DNA of 64,000 nucleotides from Pseudomonas abieticivorans (GCF_023509015.1 NZ_CP094975.1:1551001-1615000), one strand, 5' to 3'; positions 17,318-26,041 are shown, counted from the stretch's first letter. Notes: generated by a model from the sequence alone, not told the origin. Made by a program: numbers and translations.

Positions 17318-18561
17318 AGGTGGCCATCATCGGCAGCGGCATCGCAGGGCTGACCTGCGCTTGGCTGCTGAACCGCACGCACGACATCACCGTGTTCGAA
17401 GCCGGCGAATGGGTGGGCGGGCATACCCACACCCTGGACATCGAGCACCAGGGCGAACGCCACGCCATCGACACCGGCTTTATCGTATTCAACGACTGGA
17501 CCTACCCCAACTTCATCAACTTGCTGGGCCAACTCGGCGTGCCGTTCAAGCCCACCGAGATGAGTTTTTCGGTCAGCGACCCGGCCGCCAACCTGGAATA
17601 CAACGGCAATAACTTGAGCAGCCTGTTCGCCCAGCGCAGCAACCTCTGGTCGCCGGGCTTCTGGGGCATGCTGCGCGATATCCTGCGCTTCAACCGCCAA
17701 GCGGTGATCGACCTGCAAGCCGAGCGCATCGCCGCCGACACCACCCTGGGCGATTACCTGAAAGCCAATGGCTACGGCAAACGCTTTGTCGACCACTACA
17801 TCGTGCCCATGGGCGCAGCCATCTGGTCGATGTCGCTGGCAGACATGCTGGGTTTCCCGTTGCAGTTTTTCGTACGGTTTTTCAAAAACCATGGCTTGTT
17901 GTCTGTCACCAACCGGCCGCAATGGTACGTGGTAGAGGGCGGCTCCAGCCGTTACATCGAGCCTTTGACCTCAGGCTTTCGCGAGCGCATTCGCACCCAG
18001 TGCCCAGTGTCTTTGGTTGAGCGCGACCTGGACGGCGTGACCGTGCACAGCCCCCGCGGCAGCGAGCATTTCGACAAGGTGGTGTTCGCTTGCCACAGCG
18101 ACCAGGCCTTGAAATTGCTGGCGGCACCCTCCGATGCCGAGCAGCAGATCCTGGGCGCCCTGCCCTATGCCGACAACGAAGTGGTGTTGCACACCGACAT
18201 CTCGCGCCTACCACAACGCCGCCTGGCCTGGGCCAGTTGGAACTACCGGCTGGGTGAACCCGGCCAGCGCCTCGCGGCCGTGACCTATGACATGAACATC
18301 CTGCAGGGCCTGCAGAGCGACACCACATTCTGCGTCAGCCTCAACCAGACCGATCGCATCGCCCCCGGCAGCATCCTGGCCAAATACACCTACGCCCACC
18401 CGCAATACAGCCTGGCCGGCACCCAGGCCCAGGCACGCTGGGAAGAACTGCACGGCGTGCACCACAGTTATTACTGCGGCGCCTACTGGGCCAACGGTTT
18501 CCATGAAGACGGCGTCACCAGCGCATTGCGCGTGGCCCACGCCTTTGGCGAAAGCCTGTGA
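17314..18561 (+). CDS. FAD-dependent oxidoreductase (flavin amine oxidase type)
   Basis: A 415-residue flavoprotein. The FAD site is MKVAIIGSGIAGLTCAWLLN; next come the block FEAGEWVGGHTHTLD and the family phrase TGFIVFNDWTYPNF. The C-terminus keeps CGAYWANGFHEDGVTSAL. It is the type that sits with a UfaM/Cfa-like methyltransferase and DUF1365 in several proteobacteria, including the Rhodobacter singlet-oxygen regulon. A direct role in modifying fatty-acyl chains is inferred from context only. It starts in an ATGA overlap with the SDR gene. Confidence 0.9.
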   Translation: MKVAIIGSGIAGLTCAWLLNRTHDITVFEAGEWVGGHTHTLDIEHQGERHAIDTGFIVFNDWTYPNFINLLGQLGVPFKPTEMSFSVSDPAANLEYNGNNLSSLFAQRSNLWSPGFWGMLRDILRFNRQAVIDLQAERIAADTTLGDYLKANGYGKRFVDHYIVPMGAAIWSMSLADMLGFPLQFFVRFFKNHGLLSVTNRPQWYVVEGGSSRYIEPLTSGFRERIRTQCPVSLVERDLDGVTVHSPRGSEHFDKVVFACHSDQALKLLAAPSDAEQQILGALPYADNEVVLHTDISRLPQRRLAWASWNYRLGEPGQRLAAVTYDMNILQGLQSDTTFCVSLNQTDRIAPGSILAKYTYAHPQYSLAGTQAQARWEELHGVHHSYYCGAYWANGFHEDGVTSALRVAHAFGESL

Positions 18562-19352
18562 ACAGCGCCTTGTACAGCGGCTGGATCAGCCACCGGCGCT
18601 TCGTGCCCAAGGGGCATGAATTCCGCTACCGGATCGGCTTGCTGTACCTGGACCTGGCCGAGCAGGCCAGCGTGCTCGGCTTGTCGCCCCTGGCCGGCAC
18701 CAGCCGCTGGGCGCCATTTGCCTTTCGCGAAACCGACTACCTGCATGCCTACACCGGCACCGGCCAGCCGTTGATCGAGGCCGTACGGCAACTGGTCGGC
18801 GAAGCATTAGGTACCGTGCCACAGGGCTCGATTCGGTTACTGACCCAAGCACGCAGCTGGGGCCTGGCCTTCAACCCGGTCAGTTTTTTCTACTGCTTTG
18901 ACGAGCACGAAAAGCTGATGGCCATTTTGTGTGAAGTGACCAACACCCCTTGGCGCGAGCGTTACCACTATGTGCTGCCCGCCGAGGGCAATGGCCACGA
19001 GCACGTGGCCGTCAGCAAGGCGTTCCACGTGTCGCCGTTTTTACCGCGCGACCTGGAATACCACATGAGCTTCAGCCCGCCGGGCGAGCGCCTGGGCGTA
19101 CACATGAGCGACTGGCAGGGCCCGGAAAAGGTCTTCGACGCCACCCTCAGCCTGCATCGCCAGGCACTCAGCCGGGCCAGCCTGCACCGCCACCTGCTGA
19201 CCTTCCCGTGGATGACCGCCAAAACCTGCCTGGCCATCTACTGGCAGGCCGTGCGCCTGGCCGTGAAGGGCATGCCGATTTTCAATCATCTGGCCGCCGA
19301 AGGCCGTTACCGCACCGCTACTGCGCAACCAAAGGAACGACGCCATGAATAG
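18558..19352 (+). CDS. DUF1365 family protein
   Basis: A 264-residue protein starting at GTG in a GTGA overlap with the oxidoreductase stop. The family signatures are SALYSGWISHRRFVPKGHEFRYR at the start (two blocks), FNPVSFFYCFD (about 103-113) and KAFHVSPFLPRDLEYHMSF. Some databases describe it as cyclopropane-fatty-acid-synthase-associated, because it usually lies next to such genes, as here. No catalytic residues can be assigned. It overlaps the methyltransferase gene by 8 bases. Confidence 0.9.
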   Translation: MNSALYSGWISHRRFVPKGHEFRYRIGLLYLDLAEQASVLGLSPLAGTSRWAPFAFRETDYLHAYTGTGQPLIEAVRQLVGEALGTVPQGSIRLLTQARSWGLAFNPVSFFYCFDEHEKLMAILCEVTNTPWRERYHYVLPAEGNGHEHVAVSKAFHVSPFLPRDLEYHMSFSPPGERLGVHMSDWQGPEKVFDATLSLHRQALSRASLHRHLLTFPWMTAKTCLAIYWQAVRLAVKGMPIFNHLAAEGRYRTATAQPKERRHE

Positions 19353-20610
19353 TTTTTCGGCCAAGGCCAGCCCGTTCAGCACCTACGGACTTACCAGTTC
19401 CCTGCTGCGCCGTGGGGTACTGCGCCAGTTACAGCACCTGCGTCACGGGCAACTGGTGGTGATTGAGGGCGAAGACCGCCAAGTCTTCGGCAGCAGCGGC
19501 TCGCCCCTGCTCGGTGAAATCCATATCCATGACGCAGCGGCCTGGGGCCTGGTGGCTAGCAATGGCTCAATCGGCGCCGGCGAGGCGTTTATCCACGGTT
19601 ACTGGAGCTCGCCAGACCTGACCTCGGTGGTGCGCGTGTTCGTCAGCAACCTTGATGTGCTGGACGCCATGGAAGGCGGCCTCGCCCGCCTGAGCCGGCC
19701 GCTGGTACAAGGCCTGCACTGGCTGAACCGCAACACGCGCAAGGGCTCGCAGAAAAACATCGCGGCCCACTACGACCTGGGCAACGACCTGTTCGAGCAG
19801 TTTCTGGACCCCACCATGATGTATTCGGCGGCGCAATTCGCCAGCCCCGACGACACCCTGGAACAGGCCCAACTGAACAAGCTGGAACGCATCTGCCAGA
19901 AGCTGGCACTCAAGCCCAGCGACCACCTGCTGGAAATCGGCACCGGCTGGGGCAGCATGGCGCTGTATGCCGCACAGCATTATGGCTGCCGCGTGACCAC
20001 CACTACCCTGTCCAAAGAACAGTTCGCCTTTACTCGCCAGCGCATTGATGAACTGGGCCTGCAGGGCCAGGTGACCCTGTTGCTGGAGGACTACCGCGAC
20101 CTTGAAGGGCAATACGACAAACTGGTGTCGATCGAAATGATCGAGGCCGTCGGCCATCGCTTCTTACCCACCTACTTCCAAAAATGCGCGAAGCTGCTCA
20201 AGGACGACGGTTTGATGCTGCTGCAGGCCATCACCATTCGCGAGCAACGCTACGAGCAGGCCAAGAACAACGTCGACTTTATCCAGCGCTACATCTTCCC
20301 CGGTGGCGCGTTGCCCTCGGTGCAGAAGATGCTGCAGATCGTCGGCCGCGACACCGACATGAACATGCTGCACATGGAAGATTTCGGCTTGCACTACGCG
20401 CGCACCCTGCACCTGTGGCACGAGAACTTCCGTCGCTCGCATAACCGCCTGCGCGAACTGGGCTACGACGACTACTTCCTGCGGCTGTGGGAGTTCTACC
20501 TGTGCTACTGCGAAGGTGGCTTCCTGGAACGCACCATCGGCACCGCGCAACTGCTGCTGGCCAAACCTGCGGCCTTGCCACAACCGCTACTCGGGCGCTT
20601 CGATGCCTGA
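19345..20610 (+). CDS. Cfa-like SAM-dependent methyltransferase, probably UfaM type
   Basis: A 421-residue member of the cyclopropane-fatty-acid synthase superfamily. The N-terminal lipid-binding domain occupies about 1-125. The SAM motif I is LEIGTGWGSMALYAAQHYG (about 197-215), followed by TTLSKEQ and the IEMIEAVGHRF block with the active-site acidic residue. In P. putida a homologue named ufaM (furan fatty acid synthesis) is light-inducible. Here the gene is the eighth of the light-controlled operon, which supports the UfaM reading over true cyclopropanation. Neither reaction can be proven from sequence. Confidence 0.85.
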   Translation: MNSFSAKASPFSTYGLTSSLLRRGVLRQLQHLRHGQLVVIEGEDRQVFGSSGSPLLGEIHIHDAAAWGLVASNGSIGAGEAFIHGYWSSPDLTSVVRVFVSNLDVLDAMEGGLARLSRPLVQGLHWLNRNTRKGSQKNIAAHYDLGNDLFEQFLDPTMMYSAAQFASPDDTLEQAQLNKLERICQKLALKPSDHLLEIGTGWGSMALYAAQHYGCRVTTTTLSKEQFAFTRQRIDELGLQGQVTLLLEDYRDLEGQYDKLVSIEMIEAVGHRFLPTYFQKCAKLLKDDGLMLLQAITIREQRYEQAKNNVDFIQRYIFPGGALPSVQKMLQIVGRDTDMNMLHMEDFGLHYARTLHLWHENFRRSHNRLRELGYDDYFLRLWEFYLCYCEGGFLERTIGTAQLLLAKPAALPQPLLGRFDA

Positions 20611-21085
20611 AAAACTGGCCAATGCGCTGCTGTTCCAGGCCGGCTGGTTTGCCTGCGTCATCGGCGGCGACAGCGCCTGGCTGCTGCTCGCCCTGGCGGT
20701 GCTGGCCTTGCACGTGGCGTGGCACGGCGAGGCGCGATTGTTGATCGAGGCGTTTGGGCTAGGGGTGCTGCTGGACAGCGCCCTGATGTGGGCCGGGGTC
20801 TACGACTTCAGGCCCAGCGGCATGGTCATCCCCCTTTGGCTGGCATTGTTGTGGCCGCTGTTTGCCAGCACCCTGCGCCATTGTTTGGCGTGGACGGCCG
20901 AGCCGGCCTGGCTGGCCGCCGCGCTGGGCGCTGTTGGCGGGCCGCTGTCGTATTACGCTGGCAGCCAGTGGGCTGGGGTGGCATTCCCCTATGGCCTGTG
21001 GCCGACGATGTTCGGGTTGGGGCTGTTGTGGGCGATGATCTTGCCGGGGTTGCACTGGGTGGCGCGGCGCTCGGTTCGCGGTTGA
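20603..21085 (+). CDS. DUF2878 integral membrane protein
   Basis: A 160-residue very hydrophobic protein with about five membrane helices, for example ALLFQAGWFACVIGG and AAALGAVGGPLSYYAGSQW. The latter and its neighbour are typical of the DUF2878 family. It overlaps the end of the methyltransferase gene by 8 bases and closes the operon. Its role is unknown; its fixed position next to UfaM-like genes suggests a membrane component of the same pathway. No terminator is obvious before the convergent Fic gene, whose stop lies only 13 bases away. Confidence 0.8.
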   Translation: MPEKLANALLFQAGWFACVIGGDSAWLLLALAVLALHVAWHGEARLLIEAFGLGVLLDSALMWAGVYDFRPSGMVIPLWLALLWPLFASTLRHCLAWTAEPAWLAAALGAVGGPLSYYAGSQWAGVAFPYGLWPTMFGLGLLWAMILPGLHWVARRSVRG

Positions 21086-21097
21086 GTGCATGTGCAA

Positions 21098-22234
21098 CTA
21101 TGTGGAGTGTACGGCCTTCCAGATATTGAACTGTGAGAGCCTCAGGCCGTAACGAGCCAGGACGCCCTCATGCAAACGGCGCAACTCCTCGACAATCAAC
21201 GCTTGCACATTGGCTCGTTCCGAAGCCGGCACGGCGGCCTCTACAAGCTGTTCGATGACCGTCAAGGGATCCGCATCTGGCTGGCAGACAACATCATGAA
21301 TCGTGGTCTTGATCAAACTGCGCCATGCCAAACGCATCGGGTCTGGTTCGGCCAGCTCCTGTCTGATTGCCAAGTACTCCTGAGTGGAGCGCTCATAAGC
21401 CCATACATATAAATCGCGTAATAACTCGACCCGCGTCAGCTCATAAACACCCAATATCGCCCGGCTGTAGGCTTGCTCAGGAACATCCAGAAAGGTTAAG
21501 GGGCATAGGTTGGCGCGAAACAATGGCAGGTTGGCAGCCAAGCGTGAGGTGCGCTTATTGATGTCGGCAAACGGCTGCAGGTAGGGCAGATGCACCATGA
21601 CGAAAAAGGACTGCTCGAACGGGTCGACAATAGCGCTCGCCTTGGCAAGCACCTGATCAAGCGCTTCTTCAATTTGCGCCGGGGCTGCCAGCGGGCGATA
21701 GACACTTAGTCCGATCTCGACCGCGTGCTGACGTAAACGGCCTTCATCGGCGGGGTTTGGCAGCAGGTTTTCAGATAGAGCCTTGAGAGTTGTGCGGCTG
21801 TAGGTACCCGCAGGTTCAACTGCCTGACTGGTACGCCCCATCCGGTGGAGCTGCCGGCGTAATGGTTCGGGCAAATAAGCCGTGACGTTCGGCACATAAG
21901 CGTCGAGGAACTCATGCTGATACCCCACTGGTTTTCGCGCTTGCAGTGGCAGATCGATGTACTCCAAAATATCTCGGCTATCGGCAGACAGCGGGATGTA
22001 CGCAGGAAACTGCCCACCCACCGGCGAAGCGACAGGGGCAGGCACAGCAGCCGCGTAGTAGCGCCGGGAGCGCGCCTCACCCACCGCGACAATTTGCCCA
22101 CCATCGCTTAACTGCGCGATCCACCGTTGTGCAGTGCGGCGAGCGACCTCTGGATGAGCACCCAGCCAATCCGAAAGGATCAAACCGTGGTCGGACCCTT
22201 GAATACTGGCGAGCAAATCGGTAACTGTGGTCAT
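21098..22234 (-). CDS. Fic-fold protein with N-terminal winged helix and degenerate catalytic motif
   Basis: A 378-residue protein. Residues about 18-62 look like a winged-helix DNA-binding segment (PEVARRTAQRWIAQLSDGG). The Fic core follows, with the motif region QPFADINKRTSR at 220-231. The usual motif is HPFx(D/E)GNGRxxR, so the catalytic His is Gln and both Gly are changed. AMP transfer is therefore doubtful; a regulator that keeps the Fic fold is likelier. The only ATG start lacks a clear ribosome site, and an operator-like repeat lies 5 bases upstream of it. It is the downstream partner of the BRO-N gene. Confidence 0.8.
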   Translation of the reverse strand: MTTVTDLLASIQGSDHGLILSDWLGAHPEVARRTAQRWIAQLSDGGQIVAVGEARSRRYYAAAVPAPVASPVGGQFPAYIPLSADSRDILEYIDLPLQARKPVGYQHEFLDAYVPNVTAYLPEPLRRQLHRMGRTSQAVEPAGTYSRTTLKALSENLLPNPADEGRLRQHAVEIGLSVYRPLAAPAQIEEALDQVLAKASAIVDPFEQSFFVMVHLPYLQPFADINKRTSRLAANLPLFRANLCPLTFLDVPEQAYSRAILGVYELTRVELLRDLYVWAYERSTQEYLAIRQELAEPDPMRLAWRSLIKTTIHDVVCQPDADPLTVIEQLVEAAVPASERANVQALIVEELRRLHEGVLARYGLRLSQFNIWKAVHST

Positions 22235-22239
22235 GGCCG

Positions 22240-22331
22240 TGGCGCGATTAGAATGAATATGGCGCGATTGTGGCGCGATTCACAGAATCGCGCCACTTTT
22301 GATGGCGCGATACTTTCCCCTGTGGCGCGAT
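22240..22331 (-). promoter_or_regulatory. Array of six TGGCGCGAT sites before the Fic gene
   Basis: Direct copies at 22240-22248, 22260-22268, 22271-22279, 22303-22311 and 22323-22331, and an inverted copy at 22287-22295. Copies 3 and 4 extend to a perfect palindrome with 11-base arms (TGGCGCGATTC) and a 3-base centre (22271-22295). The outer pairs are each spaced 20 bases apart, about two helical turns. They fill the gap between BRO-N and Fic and look like an operator cluster. Confidence 0.7.
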
Positions 22332-22335
22332 AGCG

Positions 22336-22842
22336 TCAGGTACCTAGCACTTTTCGCCACCAGCTTCCCTGCTCCTCTGGCATTGCCATCGGCAAAACCT
22401 GCGGCATATCACGCAACCGAATCCACGGCTCACTCTGCCAATACAACACGCTCAACGACGCACGCCGCCAGCACATCTGCCCCTGGACGGGTGCCTGCCC
22501 GGGCCTGGTGCGCAGGCTGGGCATGACCACGTAAGTCAGCCATTGGCGCAACGCGCGGTTTTCCGGCACGTAGTGATACACCAGCAAGGCCAGCACCCCG
22601 GATTCACTGACCATGGCCGTGTGCCGTAGCTGGCCGTCGTAGCGCAGCCAAAGCATGCGGCGTTGATCAGCGTCGAGCTTGGTGGCGTTGCGCTCCTCCA
22701 GCCCCGTGCCCATAAGGCGGCCGATGTCTTTCAGGCAAAACCAGGCTTGGTCTTCCAGCATCAATGCCTTGAGCAACCGGCCGTGGCGAAGGAAGGGGAT
22801 AGAGTCGTGGGGTTCGTTGTCGGCGGGGCTGTGTCCGTGCAT
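22336..22842 (-). CDS. BRO-N domain protein (phage antirepressor-like)
   Basis: A protein of 168 residues. The BRO-N domain occupies about 14-112: IPFLRHGRLLKALMLEDQAWFCLKDIGRLMG, then VSESGVLALLVYHYVPENRALRQWLT (in separate blocks), typical of the antirepressor group. No second domain (KilA-C or ANT) follows; the tail is short and Trp-rich. Such proteins come from phages and mobile elements, but no phage gene surrounds it. AAGGA stands about 9 bases before the chosen ATG; the frame is open to 22887. It may regulate the downstream Fic gene, which is only 100 bases away. Confidence 0.75.
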   Translation of the reverse strand: MHGHSPADNEPHDSIPFLRHGRLLKALMLEDQAWFCLKDIGRLMGTGLEERNATKLDADQRRMLWLRYDGQLRHTAMVSESGVLALLVYHYVPENRALRQWLTYVVMPSLRTRPGQAPVQGQMCWRRASLSVLYWQSEPWIRLRDMPQVLPMAMPEEQGSWWRKVLGT

Positions 22843-22898
22843 AGGTCGAGATCCTTGATTCGGTGATCTGCCATCCATTGTCGTCAAACAAATGGGGT

Positions 22899-22972
22899 GG
22901 CAGCTGTGCGCGGGTTGACGAACCGGGAATCAAAGAACCGGCAGGCCCGAGGGCCTCCCACGCACAGCTGCC
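22899..22972. repeat. Long hairpin element upstream of BRO-N
   Basis: The 12-base perfect arms GGCAGCTGTGCG (22899-22910) and CGCACAGCTGCC (22961-22972) enclose 50 bases with an inner pair, AGGCCC/GGGCCT. It looks like a structured repeat. I recall similar sequences scattered in Pseudomonas genomes upstream of small genes, but this is memory, not a search. The surrounding gap (22843-23164) holds no supported gene. Confidence 0.45.
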
Positions 22973-23164
22973 ATAACAGGATGCTGCGGGCGACATGGTA
23001 CGCCAGAGTGCAGGGCCTGGTAGAGCGCTGTGGGGCTTTGATTAACAGATCGTCAAATCCGGCCGCTGAATAGGCAGCGACGGGATACAGGGTATGGAGG
23101 TGCCGTGCGCCGCACAACCCGGTGGCGGAAAATCAGAAACGTCTGACACACCAAGGGCATTCGG

Positions 23165-23512
23165 CTACGGCGTATTGGGCTTACCCGGGAAAATGGCGCG
23201 TATGCCGCGGCACTTGGGGTAGTCCGTGCAGCCCCAGAAATTGCCGCCGGCATTGCTGCCCGTACGAGCGACTTTTATCACCATGGGCTTTTTGCAGTGG
23301 GGGCAGCCAGGCACTTTGGCCTTTACCGGCAAGGATGTTTTTATCGACGTTCGGGGCGCTTTGACTGGTTTAACGATCGTGGGGCGCTTTCCTGACACGT
23401 TCGCCGGCTTTTCTGCGAGGGGCTCAGAGGGTTGATCCACTTTTGGACCGCGCCGAAAGACCGAAACGATCCGGTCAATGAAGTCTTTCAACGCCTTAGT
23501 CTTCTGGGCCAT
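23165..23512 (-). CDS. Topoisomerase-type C4 zinc-finger protein
   Basis: A 115-residue protein with a basic, disordered N-terminal half (many Lys and Pro, residues 1-65) and a C-terminal C4 zinc finger: CPHC at about 76-79 and CTDYPKC at about 99-105, spaced as in the DNA-binding repeats of topoisomerase I. It probably binds nucleic acid; no other domain is present. GAGAT precedes the ATG. The start was chosen as MAQKTKAL because the longer frame has no ribosome site. It lies just after the ychF terminator and is probably transcribed alone. Confidence 0.75.
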   Translation of the reverse strand: MAQKTKALKDFIDRIVSVFRRGPKVDQPSEPLAEKPANVSGKRPTIVKPVKAPRTSIKTSLPVKAKVPGCPHCKKPMVIKVARTGSNAGGNFWGCTDYPKCRGIRAIFPGKPNTP

Positions 23513-23531
23513 TACTGATCTCTTCTGCCAC

Positions 23532-23557
23532 AAAAAAGCCCCGGCTGGCGGGGCTTC
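23532..23557 (-). terminator. Terminator after ychF
   Basis: AAGCCCCGCC/GGCGGGGCTT-type stem, followed on the minus strand by TTTTTT. Confidence 0.85.
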
Positions 23558-23575
23558 CTTGTAGCTCTAACGGGG

Positions 23576-24676
23576 TTAGACGTTAAAGCGGAAGTGCATC
23601 ACATCGCCGTCTTTAACGATGTATTCCTTGCCCTCAAGGCGCCATTTGCCGGCTTCCTTGGTGCCCGCCTCACCCTTGTACTGGATGAAGTCGTTGTAGG
23701 CGATGACTTCGGCGCGGATGAAGCCTTTTTCGAAGTCGGTGTGGATCACGCCAGCGGCCTGTGGCGCGGTGGCGCCGACTTTCACGGTCCAGGCGCGCAC
23801 TTCTTCAACGCCTGCGGTGAAGTAGGTTTGCAGGTGCAGCAGGTCGTAGCCGGCGCGGATCACGCGGTTCAGGCCTGGTTCTTCGAGGCCCAGGGCTTCG
23901 AGGAACATGTCTTTCTCTTCACCGTCGTCGAGTTCGGCGATTTCGGCTTCGATCTTGTTGCAGACCGGTACCACGATCGCGCCTTCTTCTTCGGCGATGG
24001 CCCGCACCACGTCCAGCAACGGGTTGTTCTCGAAACCGTCTTCGGCGACGTTGGCGATGTACATCACAGGCTTGGTGGTCAGCAGGTGGAAGCCACGAAC
24101 GACCTGTTTCTCGTCTTCGCCCATGTTTTTCATCAGGCTGCGCGCAGGCTTGCCCAGGGTGAAGTGGGCAATCAATTGCTCCAACAGGCCCTTCTGAACG
24201 ACTGCGTCCTTGTCACCGCCCTTGGCGTTGCGCGCGACTTTCTGCAGTTGCTTCTCGCAGCTGTCCAGGTCGGCGAAGATCAGTTCCAGGTCGATGATCT
24301 CGATATCGCGCTTGGGGTCGACGCTGTTGGAGACGTGAATCACGTTCTCGTCTTCGAAGCAGCGGACCACGTGGGCGATGGCATCGGTTTCGCGGATGTT
24401 GGCCAAAAACTTGTTGCCCAGGCCTTCACCTTTCGACGCGCCAGCCACCAGGCCTGCGATGTCGACGAACTCCATGGTGGTCGGCAGGATGCGCTTGGGC
24501 TTGACGATATCGGCCAGCGCCTGCAAGCGTGGGTCGGGCATCGGCACGATGCCGCTGTTCGGCTCGATGGTGCAGAACGGGAAGTTTTCTGCCGCGATAC
24601 CGGATTTGGTCAAGGCGTTGAACAGGGTGGACTTGCCGACGTTGGGCAGGCCGACGATACCGCAATTGAAACCCAT
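23576..24676 (-). CDS. ychF: Redox-regulated ATPase/GTPase YchF (Obg family)
   Basis: A 366-residue protein. The nucleotide P-loop is [18 protein letters not shown] (residues 6-23). The switch block [12 protein letters not shown], the DIAG sequence and the base-recognition VCNKIEAEI are present. The C-terminal TGS domain ends with [16 protein letters not shown]. In bacteria YchF binds ribosomes and prefers ATP. It is the last gene of the pth-ychF pair, 19 bases after pth, and ends at a terminator. Confidence 0.97.
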   Translation of the reverse strand: MGFNCGIVGLPNVGKSTLFNALTKSGIAAENFPFCTIEPNSGIVPMPDPRLQALADIVKPKRILPTTMEFVDIAGLVAGASKGEGLGNKFLANIRETDAIAHVVRCFEDENVIHVSNSVDPKRDIEIIDLELIFADLDSCEKQLQKVARNAKGGDKDAVVQKGLLEQLIAHFTLGKPARSLMKNMGEDEKQVVRGFHLLTTKPVMYIANVAEDGFENNPLLDVVRAIAEEEGAIVVPVCNKIEAEIAELDDGEEKDMFLEALGLEEPGLNRVIRAGYDLLHLQTYFTAGVEEVRAWTVKVGATAPQAAGVIHTDFEKGFIRAEVIAYNDFIQYKGEAGTKEAGKWRLEGKEYIVKDGDVMHFRFNV

Positions 24677-24695
24677 GGTGATTCCCTCTTCGGAG

Positions 24696-25280
24696 TCAGG
24701 CCTTTTGGCTGTGCAGGGTTTTCATCGCGCGATTCCACTCGCCGGCGAAGATATCCGGCAGCACGCCGAGGGCAAAATCGATACTGGCGTCCAGTTTGTC
24801 CTGCTCGGCACGCGGTGCGCGGCCTAGCACGAAGTTGGACACCTGACTGGCTACACCCGGGTGGCCAATGCCAAGCCGCAGACGGTGGAAGCCGTTGTTG
24901 TTGCCCAGCTGCGCGATAATGTCGCGCAAGCCGTTGTGCCCGCCATGGCCGCCGCCCAATTTGAGCTTGGCAACGCCAGGTGGCAAATCGAGTTCGTCGT
25001 GGGCCACCAGAATCGCCTCTACCGGTATGCGGTAGAAATTCGCCAAGGCTGCTACGGCCTGGCCACTGCGGTTCATGTACGTGGTGGGGATCAACAGGCG
25101 AACATCATGGCCCTGATGGCTGAAACGCGCCACCAAGCCGAAATACTTGCGATCGGCAACCAGGCTGACGCCTTGTTTGGCTGCGATACGCTCAACGAAA
25201 AGAGCCCCTGCGTTATGCCGGGTCTGTTCGTATTCCTGGCCGGGGTTACCCAGGCCAACGATCAGTTGTATGGCGGTCAC
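24696..25280 (-). CDS. pth: Peptidyl-tRNA hydrolase
   Basis: A 194-residue enzyme that cleaves peptidyl-tRNA released by stalled ribosomes. Conserved residues are Asn12 and His22 in [16 protein letters not shown], the [10 protein letters not shown] block, DELDLPPG (about 95-102) and [12 protein letters not shown]. Length is normal. It lies between rplY (160 bases upstream) and ychF (19 bases downstream), the usual Pseudomonas order, and is probably co-transcribed with both. Confidence 0.97.
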   Translation of the reverse strand: MTAIQLIVGLGNPGQEYEQTRHNAGALFVERIAAKQGVSLVADRKYFGLVARFSHQGHDVRLLIPTTYMNRSGQAVAALANFYRIPVEAILVAHDELDLPPGVAKLKLGGGHGGHNGLRDIIAQLGNNNGFHRLRLGIGHPGVASQVSNFVLGRAPRAEQDKLDASIDFALGVLPDIFAGEWNRAMKTLHSQKA

Positions 25281-25441
25281 GACAGGGGCTCTTCCTTGGA
25301 GTTGATAATAAGATCGCCGCAGGGTTTACCTGCGGCACGGGTGGCCAAGTATTGCTCATTTACCATTGTAAACTCCGCGATCTCGACCACTCGTGCGCTA
25401 CGCGATGTTACTGGAGCAACTCCGGCGTGCTGAGTAAATGC

Positions 25442-26041
25442 TTACTCTGCAGCGCCTTCTTCAGCTTCTGGTGCTACACGTGGCGCGTGAACGTTGGCAA
25501 CAGCCAGGTCGTTACCGTGAGCCAGTGCAACGAACTCAACGCCTTTAGGGGCTTTGAGGTCAGACAGGTGAATGATCGAACCGATTTCGGCGTTAGCCAG
25601 GTCGACTTCGATGAATTCAGGCAGGTCTTTTGGCAGGCAAGAAACTTCGAGCTCGGAAGTAACGTGCGAAACTTCGCCGCCTTTCTTGATCGGAGCAGCT
25701 TCGCCGACGAAGTGCACAGGCACGATAGCGGTCAGTTTCTGGCCGGCTACGACGCGTACGAAGTCAGCGTGCAGCACGTGGCCTTTGGCCGGGTGGCGCT
25801 GCAGAGCCTTGATGATGACGTTCTGCTTGGTGCCACCAACGTTCAGCTCGATGATGTGGCTGTAGGCCGCGTCGTTTTCGAGCAGTTTGGCAACTTCTTT
25901 AGCCAGCATGCTGATGGATTCAGGGGCTTTTTCGCCACCGTAAACTACAGCTGGAACCAGGCTTGCGAGACGACGCAGGCGGCGGCTCGCACCTTTCCCC
26001 AGGTCGGAACGCAGTTCAGCATTCAGAGTAAAATCGTTCAT
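25442..26041 (-). CDS. rplY: 50S ribosomal protein L25/general stress protein Ctc
   Basis: A 199-residue protein: N-terminal L25 domain (about 1-95), which binds 5S rRNA, and a C-terminal beta-rich Ctc extension (about 96-190) absent from the short enterobacterial L25. The end is acidic ([10 protein letters not shown]). The start [20 protein letters not shown] was chosen for GGAGAT before the ATG and for family agreement; the longer frame runs into the terminator. It lies between the prs terminator and pth. Confidence 0.96.
   Translation of the reverse strand: MNDFTLNAELRSDLGKGASRRLRRLASLVPAVVYGGEKAPESISMLAKEVAKLLENDAAYSHIIELNVGGTKQNVIIKALQRHPAKGHVLHADFVRVVAGQKLTAIVPVHFVGEAAPIKKGGEVSHVTSELEVSCLPKDLPEFIEVDLANAEIGSIIHLSDLKAPKGVEFVALAHGNDLAVANVHAPRVAPEAEEGAAE

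Noticed and set aside
22240..22331. TGGCGCGAT repeats as a CRISPR array
   Set aside because: The repeat is 9 bases, spacing is irregular, one copy is inverted, and there are no cas genes.
22884..23117. A 77-codon minus-strand frame across the hairpin element
   Set aside because: It has no ribosome site and overlaps the inverted repeat; it is better explained as part of a repeated element than as a gene.
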